From positions 620,001 through 684,000 of the forward strand of contig JACKBL010000002.1 in the NCBI GenBank assembly GCA_020634515.1: a stretch of 64,000 bases of DNA, in the 5' to 3' direction. The translations under genes and the position numbers were made by a program. Source of the stretch: Ardenticatenales bacterium (lineage in GTDB: Bacteria; Chloroflexota; Anaerolineae; Promineifilales; Promineifilaceae). How positions within the stretch are numbered: position 1 is the first letter of the stretch; each line of letters begins with the position of its first letter. The notes beneath the pieces are model-generated. The model saw only the letters and a list, made by a program, of their open reading frames with translations, was not told the DNA's origin and made no database searches. Shown here piece after piece: positions 25,299-34,500 of the stretch.

Positions 25299-25679
25299 GC
25301 TAAGCTCTGGGGTAAGGGCCTCGGCCAAAAAGAAACTGATCGTGTGGGCCAGAATCTTGGTCGTTATCCGATTGATCAACCCAGGCATTGAACGCGAGCG
25401 CGGTTGCTCAAAATTGAAGACGGTGGTCAGAACGCTGAAAGCCGTTTCGATGCGGTGGCGTAAATAGCCCAAGACTTTCCGAATATCCCGCGGCCATTGC
25501 TCTTTCTGATTGTCGCGCTTGAGACTAAGGAGGAGATGTTCCCCCGCATCCCATAGGCGGTCTTCCAGTTCTTGGGACACGTACCCTTTGTCACCGATCA
25601 CACCCAGCCCTCTTCGATTTTCAAGCTGGGCAATCATGACGCTTCCGAAAAAAGCCTTGTTCATTGAACGTCGCCCCAC
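25293..25679 (-). pseudogene. transposase C-terminal fragment (IS982-like)
   Basis: A 128-aa open frame with GVIGDKGYVSQELEDRLWDA, LLLSLKRDNQ, LRHRIETAFSVLTTVF and INRITTKILAHTISFFL. The order DKGY, basic block, R-x-IE and KILAHT fits the end of DDE transposases of the IS982 type; IS4-related families are the alternative. The N-terminal half with the first catalytic Asp residues is missing, so the insertion is a relic. It interrupts the amidase-domain gene at its downstream end. Confidence 0.6.
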
Positions 25680-25834
25680 AGTGGGGCGATTCTCTGAGCA
25701 AATCTGCCTTCTAAAATGTTTTCTAATTTTGGCGAAGGTATTGCTTTGAGTTATGGCTCAAAGTCTTTTGTCAATGCCGCGTTAACGGAAACCAAAGTGA
25801 GAATACCTTTGCGATGTTGAGGCAAGGGCCGGGT

Positions 25835-26506
25835 TCAAAAAGCTGTGCGGAGGCGGTTGCCGTGGTTGATGTGAGCCATGAACTCGGCGCGGGTCTTTTC
25901 GCAGGATTTGAACGTTCCGCGCATGGCGCTGGTGATCATGCGCGATTGTTCTTGTTTGATGCCGCGCATGATGGCGCACAGGTGGGAGCCTTCGATGACG
26001 ACGGCCACGCCGGCGGGGTCGAGAATGGCCGTGATGGCGTCCGCGATTTCTTGCGTCAGGCGCTCCTGCACTTGCAGGCGGCGGGCGTACATCTCCACGA
26101 TGCGCGGCAGCTTGGAAAGGCCGATCACCTGCTTGCCGGGGATGTAGGCGACATGCGCGAGGCCAAAGAAGGGGAGCAGGTGGTGTTCGCACAGGCTGTA
26201 GAAGCTGATGTCGCGCACAACGATCATTTCGTCGTAGGCCACGTCAAACAAGGCTCCGTTGATGAGTTCGTTCAGGTTGGTGTGGTAGCCGGCCAGCAGC
26301 TCCGCGTACATTTTTGCCACGCGCTCCGGTGTGCGCCGCAAGCCCTGGCGCGTGGGGTCCTGGACCAGGTTTTGCAGCATGGCGCGCACGGCGGCGGCGA
26401 CGTTGGCCTGGTGTTGCGCGGTGTAGGCGTCGTGGCCGCTTTCCTGGAAGTCGGCGGCGTCATATACTTGAATGTGATTGCCGTTGCCGGCATTTTCTCT
26501 ATTCAT
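25835..26506 (-). CDS. folE: GTP cyclohydrolase I
   Basis: Converts GTP to dihydroneopterin triphosphate, the first step of folate (and pterin) synthesis; cytoplasmic homodecamer. The 223-aa protein has LRRTPERVAKMYAELL, the zinc-site SLCEHHLLPFFGLAHVAYIP, IGLSKLPRIVEMYARRLQVQE and EGSHLCAIMRGI with the third zinc Cys. ATG 26506 has GGAG 12 bases upstream; ATG 26518 and 26554 are alternatives. It lies downstream of the zinc-ribbon gene and may be transcribed with it. Confidence 0.95.
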   Translation of the reverse strand: MNRENAGNGNHIQVYDAADFQESGHDAYTAQHQANVAAAVRAMLQNLVQDPTRQGLRRTPERVAKMYAELLAGYHTNLNELINGALFDVAYDEMIVVRDISFYSLCEHHLLPFFGLAHVAYIPGKQVIGLSKLPRIVEMYARRLQVQERLTQEIADAITAILDPAGVAVVIEGSHLCAIMRGIKQEQSRMITSAMRGTFKSCEKTRAEFMAHINHGNRLRTAF

Positions 26507-26535
26507 TACCAGACACATCTCCGCAAAAGAATCGA

Positions 26536-27615
26536 CTAGAAAACGAAACCGCATTCCGGGCAGCTATCCGCATCGGCGGCGACCACGGCGTCGCATTGCG
26601 GGCAATACAACTCGAAATCAATGCCACATTGGGGGCAGGAGAGATCATCGGCGGAGACGGGGGCCAGGCATTCGGGGCAGAGCAGTTGCTGGCAGTGGGG
26701 GCATTGGTCCATGCCGGCATTGATCAATTGCCGGCACATGGGACACCTTAACACGGGATCAGGCGGGCGTATCACCTTCTCCGGGTCCTCCCCGCAGCGG
26801 GGGCAAATCGCCTCCTCCGGCTCCAGGTGAATCTGGCAGTTGGGGCAGAGGCGAAAAGAGCAGTTGGGGCAGGTGCTGATGCCGGCATTAAACTGCTCCC
26901 CACACGCCGGACAGGCCACAATCTGCACCATTCCCTCCGCCATCCGAATCGCATGTACCACCCGCGCCGACTTCCGTTGCATGATCGTCACCGGCTCCTC
27001 GCAGTAGAGGCAGATCACGTCGCCATGTTGTAGTGGTTGCCGGCAGTGCGTGCAGTAGTTGGGAAACAACGCCCCGCAGTTGGGGCAAATCTCCGTGCCC
27101 GCCGTCAACTCAAAATCACACAATGGGCAGTCAAAAAACAGATCCGCGCCGCAATGGGGGCAAACCTCATCCTCGTCATCCACCGCCTGGTTGCAGCGCG
27201 TGCAAAACGCCTGCCCACACTCGCGGCAAAAGCCATCTTCCAGGCTCACCGGCGCCTCGCAGGTAGGGCAGCGCGCGTCCTCATGAAACGGACGCGCCAC
27301 CGTGCCCCCCACCACCGCCGGCGCCGCCGCGCCCAGAGCCACGCTGACGGGAGAGGTTGTTACTTCCATTTCTTCCGCCGCTTCCTCGTCAAAGACGAAG
27401 CCACACGTCGGGCAAACATTCACGTTGGCGGGCACGATTTCTTCGCATTCCGGGCACACCAGGTCAAATTCCACGCCGCAGGCATCGCAGCGTGTGGCTG
27501 AATCCGCCAGCGCCGCCAAACAGACCGGGCAAAACTCTTGCTCGCATTCGGGGCAAATTTCCGCGTCGGCTTCCAGGTGGGTATGGCAGGTGGGGCACGT
27601 TCTCGTTTCTTTCAT
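26536..27615 (-). CDS. protein with twelve tandem zinc ribbons
   Basis: A 359-aa protein made almost wholly of CxxC...CxxC zinc ribbons. I count twelve four-cysteine units (48 cysteines), arranged as blocks of 3, 4, 2 and 3, separated by a Val/Ala-rich linker near residues 80-110, a basic segment (MQRKSARVVHAIRMAEGM) and a short Pro-rich linker. Units resemble DZR/zinc-ribbon domains, for example CPTCHTHLEADAEICPEC. There are no membrane segments and no catalytic motif. ATG 27615 has AGGAAAG upstream. Several small units carry TGCCGGCA octamers in the + strand. Function is unknown; protein or nucleic-acid binding is plausible. Confidence 0.8.
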   Translation of the reverse strand: MKETRTCPTCHTHLEADAEICPECEQEFCPVCLAALADSATRCDACGVEFDLVCPECEEIVPANVNVCPTCGFVFDEEAAEEMEVTTSPVSVALGAAAPAVVGGTVARPFHEDARCPTCEAPVSLEDGFCRECGQAFCTRCNQAVDDEDEVCPHCGADLFFDCPLCDFELTAGTEICPNCGALFPNYCTHCRQPLQHGDVICLYCEEPVTIMQRKSARVVHAIRMAEGMVQIVACPACGEQFNAGISTCPNCSFRLCPNCQIHLEPEEAICPRCGEDPEKVIRPPDPVLRCPMCRQLINAGMDQCPHCQQLLCPECLAPVSADDLSCPQCGIDFELYCPQCDAVVAADADSCPECGFVF

Positions 27616-28062
27616 GGGTCTTTCCTGACTGTATGATGGGTTCGTTGACGCAGCGTGTGCGCTTTGTGAATTCGGGTGGATTGATGGCGCGATAATGCCG
27701 GCACGCCCGCACCCTATTCTACTGGAATCCGCCAAAATCCCCATACCAGCCAATTATCACCCTTTTCCCATGAGAATGTCACCAGTTGCCGATTCAAGAC
27801 CTGGAATTACTGGAGAATTAGCCTGTTCAGCGTTACAATTAGCATATAGTCTGCCTCGCCGCGGACCATAGAGGCAGCCGCTCACTTATCCGTAACGGTT
27901 GGCTGTCCGAACGAGAGGCAATAGGAAACAGCCCCCCCGGTCTGTTTGTATGCCTCGTTTTCGCCTGTTTGTTCTCCCCAAACGCAGACGTACATTTCCA
28001 GTAATCCCTTTCACATCCTTCCCCGTCCTGGCACAGGGGGCCAGGCGCATCTTGGAGGCAAA
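27616..28062. other. divergent intergenic region between the zinc-ribbon gene and gltA
   Basis: The two genes are transcribed away from each other, so both promoters must lie here, but I see no pair of boxes close to consensus. One TGCCGGCA copy lies at 27696. No small gene is supported. Confidence 0.5.
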
Positions 28063-29349
28063 ATGAGTATGGAAACCCTGACCGTAACCGACAATCGTAC
28101 CGGTCACACCTATGAACTGCCCATTCAGAATGGCACGATCAAGGCAATGGACTTGCGTCAGATCAAGGTCAATAGTGATGACTTCGGACTGATGAGCTAT
28201 GATCCGGCGTTTAAGAACACGGCCTCGACAAAGAGTACCATCACATTCATCGATGGTGACAAAGGCATTCTGCGGTACCGTGGCTATCCGATTGAGCAGT
28301 TGGCCGAACACAGTACGTTTCTGGAAGTCGCCTACCTGATTTTGTACGGCGAACTACCGACACAGGAAAAACTGGCTGAATGGAAACACACCATCACCCA
28401 CCACACGCTGGTTCATGAGAATCTTAAAAGCGTCATAGACGGTTTTCGCTACGACGCGCACCCGATGAGCATCCTCATCAGCAGCGTTTCCGCTCTGGGC
28501 ACGTTCTACCCGGAAGCAAAGAACGTGGAGGACCGGGCCAACCGGCAATTGCAGATCGCCCGCCTCATCGCCAAAATGCCTACCCTGGCCGCGCTCGCCT
28601 TTCGTCACAGCATGGGGCAGCCCTACGCCTACCCGGACAATGCCCTCGGCTACACGGGCAACTTCCTGAACATGATGTTCAAGTTGGTGGAGCCGCGCTA
28701 CGATCCGAATCCCATTCTGGAGCGTGCGCTGGACATTCTCTTCATCCTGCACGCGGATCACGAACAAAACTGCGGGACAAACGCCATGCGTTCCGTCGGC
28801 AGTTCCCTCGTCGATCCCTACAGCTCCATCGCCGCGGCCACGGCGGCCCTGTTTGGCCCCCGCCACGGTGGCGCGAACGAGGCCGTTTTGCACATGTTGA
28901 TGGAGATCGGCGACGCGAAGCGCGTACCGGAGTACGTGGAGCGCGTCAAACGGCGCGAATTCCGCCTCATGGGTTTCGGCCACCGCGTTTACAAGAACTA
29001 TGACCCGCGCGCCGCTTTGGTTAAGGCCACGGCGCATGACGTGTTCAAGGTGACGGGAGCCAACCCGCTGCTGGATATTGCACTGGAATTGGAGCGCGTG
29101 GCGCTGGAAGACAGCTACTTCGTTGAGCGCAATCTCTACCCGAACGTGGACTTCTATTCCGGCATCATCTACCAGGCCATGGGGTTGCCGCTGGCCATGT
29201 TCCCCGTCATGTTCGCCATCCCCCGCACGGTTGGCTGGCTGGCGCAGTGGGAAGAGATGTTGAACGACTCGGAGCAGGCGATTGCCCGTCCGCGCCAGGT
29301 CTACCTCGGCTACGACGCCCGCGATTACGTCCCCGCGGACCAACGCTAA
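28063..29349 (+). CDS. gltA: citrate synthase
   Basis: Condenses oxaloacetate and acetyl-CoA to citrate, entry step of the TCA cycle. ATG 28063 has GGAGG nine bases upstream and gives 428 aa, normal for the type II enzyme; the frame to 27946 is not conserved. Active-site blocks are ILHADHEQNCGTNAMRSVGS, FGPRHGGANEAVLHML (catalytic His), MGFGHRVYKNYDPRA (second His) and VDFYSGIIYQAMG (Asp). A 2-methylcitrate synthase role cannot be excluded from sequence. No TGCCGGCA octamer occurs in the gene. Confidence 0.95.
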   Translation: MSMETLTVTDNRTGHTYELPIQNGTIKAMDLRQIKVNSDDFGLMSYDPAFKNTASTKSTITFIDGDKGILRYRGYPIEQLAEHSTFLEVAYLILYGELPTQEKLAEWKHTITHHTLVHENLKSVIDGFRYDAHPMSILISSVSALGTFYPEAKNVEDRANRQLQIARLIAKMPTLAALAFRHSMGQPYAYPDNALGYTGNFLNMMFKLVEPRYDPNPILERALDILFILHADHEQNCGTNAMRSVGSSLVDPYSSIAAATAALFGPRHGGANEAVLHMLMEIGDAKRVPEYVERVKRREFRLMGFGHRVYKNYDPRAALVKATAHDVFKVTGANPLLDIALELERVALEDSYFVERNLYPNVDFYSGIIYQAMGLPLAMFPVMFAIPRTVGWLAQWEEMLNDSEQAIARPRQVYLGYDARDYVPADQR

Positions 29350-29357
29350 ACGCTAGG

Positions 29358-29390
29358 AAAAACCGGGTTTTTACAAAAAACCCGGTTTTT
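29358..29390 (+). terminator. intrinsic terminator of gltA
   Basis: AAAAACCGGGTTTTT pairs with AAAAAACCCGGTTTTT around a short loop and ends in a T-run, 9 bp after the gltA stop. Confidence 0.88.
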
Positions 29391-29407
29391 GCCGTTTTAA
29401 ATCAGGT

Positions 29408-30727
29408 ATGGCTCCAACACAGCAACAGCCACACCGCGTCGTGATTGTTGGGGGCGGATTTGGCGGACTGTATGCGGCGCGGGCGCTGCGTAGCGCGCCG
29501 GTGGCGGTCACGTTGATAGACCGGCGCAATTTTCACCTGTTTCAACCACTGCTCTACCAGGTGGCAACGGGTGGCCTTTCTCCCGGTGACATTGCCTCAC
29601 CGCTGCGGGCCGTGTTGGCGCGACAAAAGAACTGCGCTGTTGTGCAGGCGGAGGTGGTGGATGTGGACCCGCGGCGGCGGCGGGTGGTGCTACGTGATGG
29701 CGTTGTGCCGTATGACACGCTGATTCTGGCGCCGGGCGTGCGTCATCACTATTTCGGCCATGATGCGTGGGAGGAGTCGGCTCCTGGATTGAAAAGCATT
29801 GAAGAGGCGTTGACGATTCGCCGCCGCATCTTTTTGGCTTTTGAGACAGCGGAACGGGAGGGTGATCCGGCGCGGCGGGCGGCGTGGATGACGTTTGTTG
29901 TCGTCGGCGGTGGCCCGACGGGTGTGGAGTTGGCCGGGGCGTTGGGGGAGCTGGCGCGACGTACGCTGCGTGATGATTTCCGCCACATTGATCCGCGAAA
30001 GGCGCGTATTTTTCTGTTGGAGGGGCAGGAGCGCATTTTGCCGGCATATCACCCCACCTCCGCCACGCAAGCAACAACAGCCCTACAGCGGCTGGGTGTG
30101 ACCGTGCGCACGCGCACGCTGCTGACGAACATGGGGCCGGATGGCGTGACGTTGGTGGAGAATGGGGTGGAAGCGTTTGTGCCGGCAAAAACCATTCTCT
30201 GGGCCGCGGGTATCAAAGCCTCGCCCCTGGGTCAACGCATCGCCAAACACACCGGCGCTTCCCTGGATAATGCCGGCAGATTACTTGTCCAACCCGACCT
30301 CACCCTCCCTGAATATCCCGAGATCCTCGTCATCGGCGATCTGGCGCACGTCGTCGGCGCGGATGGCCGGTCCCTGCCCGGCGTGGCTCCCGTTGCCATG
30401 CAGCAGGGAAAATACGCCGCCGACCTCATCAAGGCCCGCCTCCAAGCCCGCCCAATCCCCCCCTTCCGCTACCGCGACAAAGGTAACCTGGCCGTCATCG
30501 GGCGCAACAAAGCCGTGGCCGAGATTGGCCGCTGGCGCTTCTCCGGCATCATCGCCTGGCTTATCTGGGTCTTCGTCCACATTGCCTACCTCATCGAATT
30601 CGACAGTCGCCTGCTTGTCTTGCTGCAATGGGCTATTGACTACTTCACACGCAAGCGCGGCGCGCGCCTGATCACCGGAGACAACGCCTTTCCTCTTCTG
30701 GAGTCATTTGAACGGGAGAACGAATAA
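29408..30727 (+). CDS. ndh: type II NADH:quinone oxidoreductase
   Basis: Membrane-associated FAD enzyme passing electrons from NADH to quinone without proton pumping. The 439-aa protein has the FAD-binding VVIVGGGFGGLYAARAL, LYQVATGGLSPGDIASPLR near the quinone site, the NADH-binding VVVGGGPTGVELAGALGEL and the late FAD motif ILVIGDLAHV, followed by GVAPVAMQQGKYAA. The C-terminal amphipathic/hydrophobic part (IIAWLIWVFVHIAYLIEF) would hold it to the membrane. It lies 58 bp after the gltA stop, separated by a terminator. Its stop overlaps the start of the broken Rpn gene (TAATG). Confidence 0.93.
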   Translation: MAPTQQQPHRVVIVGGGFGGLYAARALRSAPVAVTLIDRRNFHLFQPLLYQVATGGLSPGDIASPLRAVLARQKNCAVVQAEVVDVDPRRRRVVLRDGVVPYDTLILAPGVRHHYFGHDAWEESAPGLKSIEEALTIRRRIFLAFETAEREGDPARRAAWMTFVVVGGGPTGVELAGALGELARRTLRDDFRHIDPRKARIFLLEGQERILPAYHPTSATQATTALQRLGVTVRTRTLLTNMGPDGVTLVENGVEAFVPAKTILWAAGIKASPLGQRIAKHTGASLDNAGRLLVQPDLTLPEYPEILVIGDLAHVVGADGRSLPGVAPVAMQQGKYAADLIKARLQARPIPPFRYRDKGNLAVIGRNKAVAEIGRWRFSGIIAWLIWVFVHIAYLIEFDSRLLVLLQWAIDYFTRKRGARLITGDNAFPLLESFERENE

Positions 30728-31441
30728 TGCCCGGTCTACAGAATCCCCATGACCGTTTTTTCAAGAAGACTTTTACACAGCCGGACGTATCCCGTTCTGT
30801 TCTATCATGGACGGGAGGCGTGGCCTTTCCCGTCGCGCCTGAATAGTCTGTTCAATGCCCCGGAACCATTCGTGGAATTCGTGCCCAACTTTCGTTATCA
30901 ACTGATAGATTTGAGCCAATACGCTGATGAAACGATCAAAGGTCAGGCTCTATTGTCCGTTGGCTTGCTCATCATGAAGTACATCTTCCGGTCAGACCTG
31001 GCGCAGCGACTCCCCGGCATTTTGGCGCTTCTGAGTGAGTTGGCGGAGCAGCAAACGGGTATACAATATCTTTACACGATCCTTCGCTATCTATCCGTTT
31101 CCGCTACATCGCTAAATGTGGCGGATTTGCGGCAGACGGTACGAAATCTGTTTGCCACACGTGGAGAGGAAATCATGGCTACAATAGCAGAGCAATGGCT
31201 GGAGCAAGGTCAGCAAGAAGGCCGGCAGGAGGGCCGGCAGGAAGGCTTGCTGGCGGGAATTGAACTGGCTTTGGAGTTGAAGTTCGGGTTAGAGGGTCTG
31301 GCACTGTGGCCGGAAATCGCGCGGATTTCATCGTTGCCACAGTTGCAGGCGATTGTTGCGGCTTTGCGCCAGGTAGATACCGCGGGAGAACTGCGGGAGA
31401 TTGTCCATCGACTGGCAAGTGATGAGGTGGAAGCGTCATAG
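30727..31441 (+). pseudogene. Rpn-family (transposase_31/PD-(D/E)XK) nuclease gene with internal deletion
   Basis: ATG 30727 opens the typical start of Rpn-type recombination-promoting nucleases (NPHDRFFKKTFTQPDVSRS). The frame then fails: the next family segment, YPVLFYHGREAWPFP, lies immediately after in the +1 frame, and the 80-90 residues that normally lie between, including the PD-(D/E)XK core, are absent. From 30787 the frame is intact to the stop at 31441 and has the helical part plus the Q/G/E/R tail (EQGQQEGRQEGRQEGLLAG). A deletion joined across frames explains this. The distal frame (30749-31441, 230 aa) could still be translated but lacks the nuclease core. Confidence 0.8.
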
Positions 31442-31546
31442 ATGCATCAGCGACTTTGCCGGAAACGCTTTGCGCGACCTGGCTTCCTTGCCGCAATGCC
31501 TGCCGGCATTTTCAATGACCAGTATCGCACGACATCGAGTGAAAAT

Positions 31547-34500
31547 ATGAAACATACCAGGAATACATCCCAACGACCCTTTTTTGTCTGCTTTCTGTTA
31601 TTTGTGCTATTTGTCGGTCCGTTGCCGGCATTTTCCGCCGCCGCGCAGCAAGAAACCCCCGATCTTCCCACGCCCAAAATCGTGGCGATTGCCGGGGATT
31701 TTCAGTCGGAGCTGGGTTGCTCCGGCGATTGGAATACAGATTGTGACGTGACTTTCTTGCAGTACGATGCCGGCAGCGACCTCTGGCGCGCCAAATTTAC
31801 CTTGCCGGCAGGCGAGTGGGAATACAAAGCCGCCCTCAACGGAACCTGGGAAGACAACTTCGGTCTCAACGCCGAATACTATGGCCCTAATATCCCCCTC
31901 AAACTGGACGAAGAGCAATCCGTCACCTTCTTCTATGACCACAACACCCATTGGGTCACGGACAACGTGAACAGCATCGTCGCCAACGTACCTGGCAGCT
32001 TTCAGGACGCTGTTGGCTGTGCCGGCGACTGGGCACCCGACTGCCTGCGCACGCGGCTGCAAGACCCCGATGGCGATGGCATTTACACGTACATCACCAC
32101 CTACATCCCCGCCGGCGACTATGAGGCAAAAGTAGCCGTCAATGAAAGCTGGGATGAAAACTACGGGGCGGACGGCATCGCCGGCGGGGGCAACATCCCC
32201 TTTACCGTGCCGGATAAGGCTCAGGTGACGTTTACCTGGGACCCGGCGAGCAAGCTGCTGACGATTACGACCGCCGCCGCGCCGGAGGGTGCGCCCACCA
32301 GCCCGCCCGTTGTCGCCACCGCGCCGGTCAACATCAACCCCGATTATGTGACGATTCCGGGCACGATCCAAAGCGTGCTGGGCTGTTCCGGCGATTGGCA
32401 GCCGGACTGCGGCAATACGTTTCTCACGCTGGACGAGGAAGATGATGTATGGCAAGGGGCGTGGGAATTGCCGGCAGGCAACTACGAATACAAGGTTGCC
32501 ATTGACCAGAGTTGGAGCGTCAACTATGGCTTGAATGCGCAGAAAGACGGCCCCAACATCCCCCTGACCGTGCCCGAAGGGGGAGCCGTGGTCAAGTTTT
32601 ACTATGATAACAAGACCAAATGGGTCACGGATAACGTGAACAGCCGCATTCCCACCGTGTTTGGCAGTTTCCAGGATGAGCTGGGCTGCGCCGCGGATGA
32701 TGATCCGTCCTGCCTGCGCGCCTGGCTGGAAGACCCGGATGGAAATGGGGTGTACGCGGCAACGGTGCCGGCATTTGCCCTCGCCACCACCGGAGAAACC
32801 TACACCGCCCGCGTCGCCCTTAACGAAACCGCCGACGAAATCTACGGCGTCGATGGCGCGCCGGGCGGCGATCCCCTCACCTTCACCGTCCCCCCCGACG
32901 CCGCCGAAATCTTCTTTGAATACAACGCGGAGACTCACGTGCTTACCATCAACACCGCCGGCGCGCCCAAAGGCGACCTCGGTCTGGCGCAGGCCCATTG
33001 GGTCACGCGGGACACCATCGCCTGGGACATTGATCCCGCCGCCGCCACCACCTTTACCTTGCACTACGCCGTCAACGGCGGCCTCACCCTCAAAGCCGAT
33101 GGCGACTTCGGCGGCGAGACAATCCCCCTCACCGTGGACGCAGCCGGACTCAGCGACGACATCATCGCCCGCTTCCCCCAACTGCGCACCTTCACCGCCC
33201 TGAAGATCGGCCCCAACGCCCTGCGCCAGGTGCGTATCGCCCTCAAGGGGCAGTTCGTCGTCTCCGCGCAAGATGCCGAGGGCACGGTCGTTGACGCCAC
33301 CGGGCTGCAAATTCCGGGCGTCCTGGATGATCTCTACACCTACGAAGGTCCCCTCGGCGCGACCATCGCCGACGGCGCGCCCACGCTGCGCCTGTGGGCT
33401 CCCACGGCCCGCGCCGTGCGCCTCCTCCTCTACCCCGACGCGGCCGCCAACACCCGCCCCCAACCGCAGACGATGCGCGTAGACCCGGATACGGGCGTCT
33501 GGACGGCGGCGGGCGCGCCCGATTGGATGGGACAGTATTACTTGTATGAGGTGCAAGTGTACGTCCCCTTCACCGGCAAAGTGGAGACGAACCTGGTCAC
33601 GGACCCGTATTCCATTAGCCTGGCCATGAACAGCACGCGCAGCCAGATTGTGGACCTGAATGACCCGGCGCTTATGCCGGCAGATTGGACCACCCTCGCC
33701 AAACCAGACCTGGCCGCGCCGGAAGACATCGTCCTTTACGAACTGCACGTGCGCGACTTCAGCGTCAATGACCCCAGCGTGCCCGCCGACCTGCGCGGAA
33801 CCTACCTGGCCTTCACCTTGCCCGATTCCAACGGCATGAAGCACCTGCAAAACCTGGCCGCCGCCGGTCTGACGCACATTCACCTCCTCCCCGTTTTTGA
33901 CATTGCCACCATCAACGAAGACAAATCTACCTGGGAGCAGGTGGACTTTGGCGAACTGGCGGCGTTGCCCCCCGATTCGGAAGAGCAGCAGGCTCTCCTC
34001 GCGCCCACGCGGGGCAAAGATGGCTTCAACTGGGGGTACGATCCCTACCATTACAGCACGCCGGAAGGCAGCTACAGCACCGACCCCAACGGTCCCGCCC
34101 GCATCCTGGAGTTTCGCCAGATGGTCGAAGCCCTGAACAAAACGGGCTTGCGTGTGGTCATGGACGTGGTTTACAACCACACCAACGCCAGCGGACAAAG
34201 CGAACGCTCCGTGCTGGACCGCATCGTGCCCGGTTATTACCATCGCCTCGATGGCAAAGGGCGCGTCGCCAACAGCACCTGCTGCGCCAACACGGCCACC
34301 GAACATAACATGATGCACAAGCTGATGGTGGATTCCGTCGTCATGTGGGCCACGGTCTACAAGATCGACGGCTTCCGCTTCGACTTGATGGGCCACCACA
34401 TGCGCGACGATATGCTGGCGGTGCAGTCGGCGCTGCGCGCGCTCACGACAGACGCCGATGGCGTGGATGGGGCGCAAATCTACGTTTATGGCGAAGGGTG

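Noticed and set aside
26600..27600. Possible CRISPR-like or tandem DNA repeat
   Set aside because: The regularity comes from codons of the repeated CxxC motifs; spacing and sequence vary, and there is no repeat-spacer pattern. I found no CRISPR array in the window.
31607..34477. A 956-residue open frame on the minus strand opposite the pullulanase gene
   Set aside because: It is a by-product of biased codon use in the sense gene: it has no recognisable motifs and a low-complexity Gly/Val/Arg composition, while the + strand encodes a clear GH13 enzyme.
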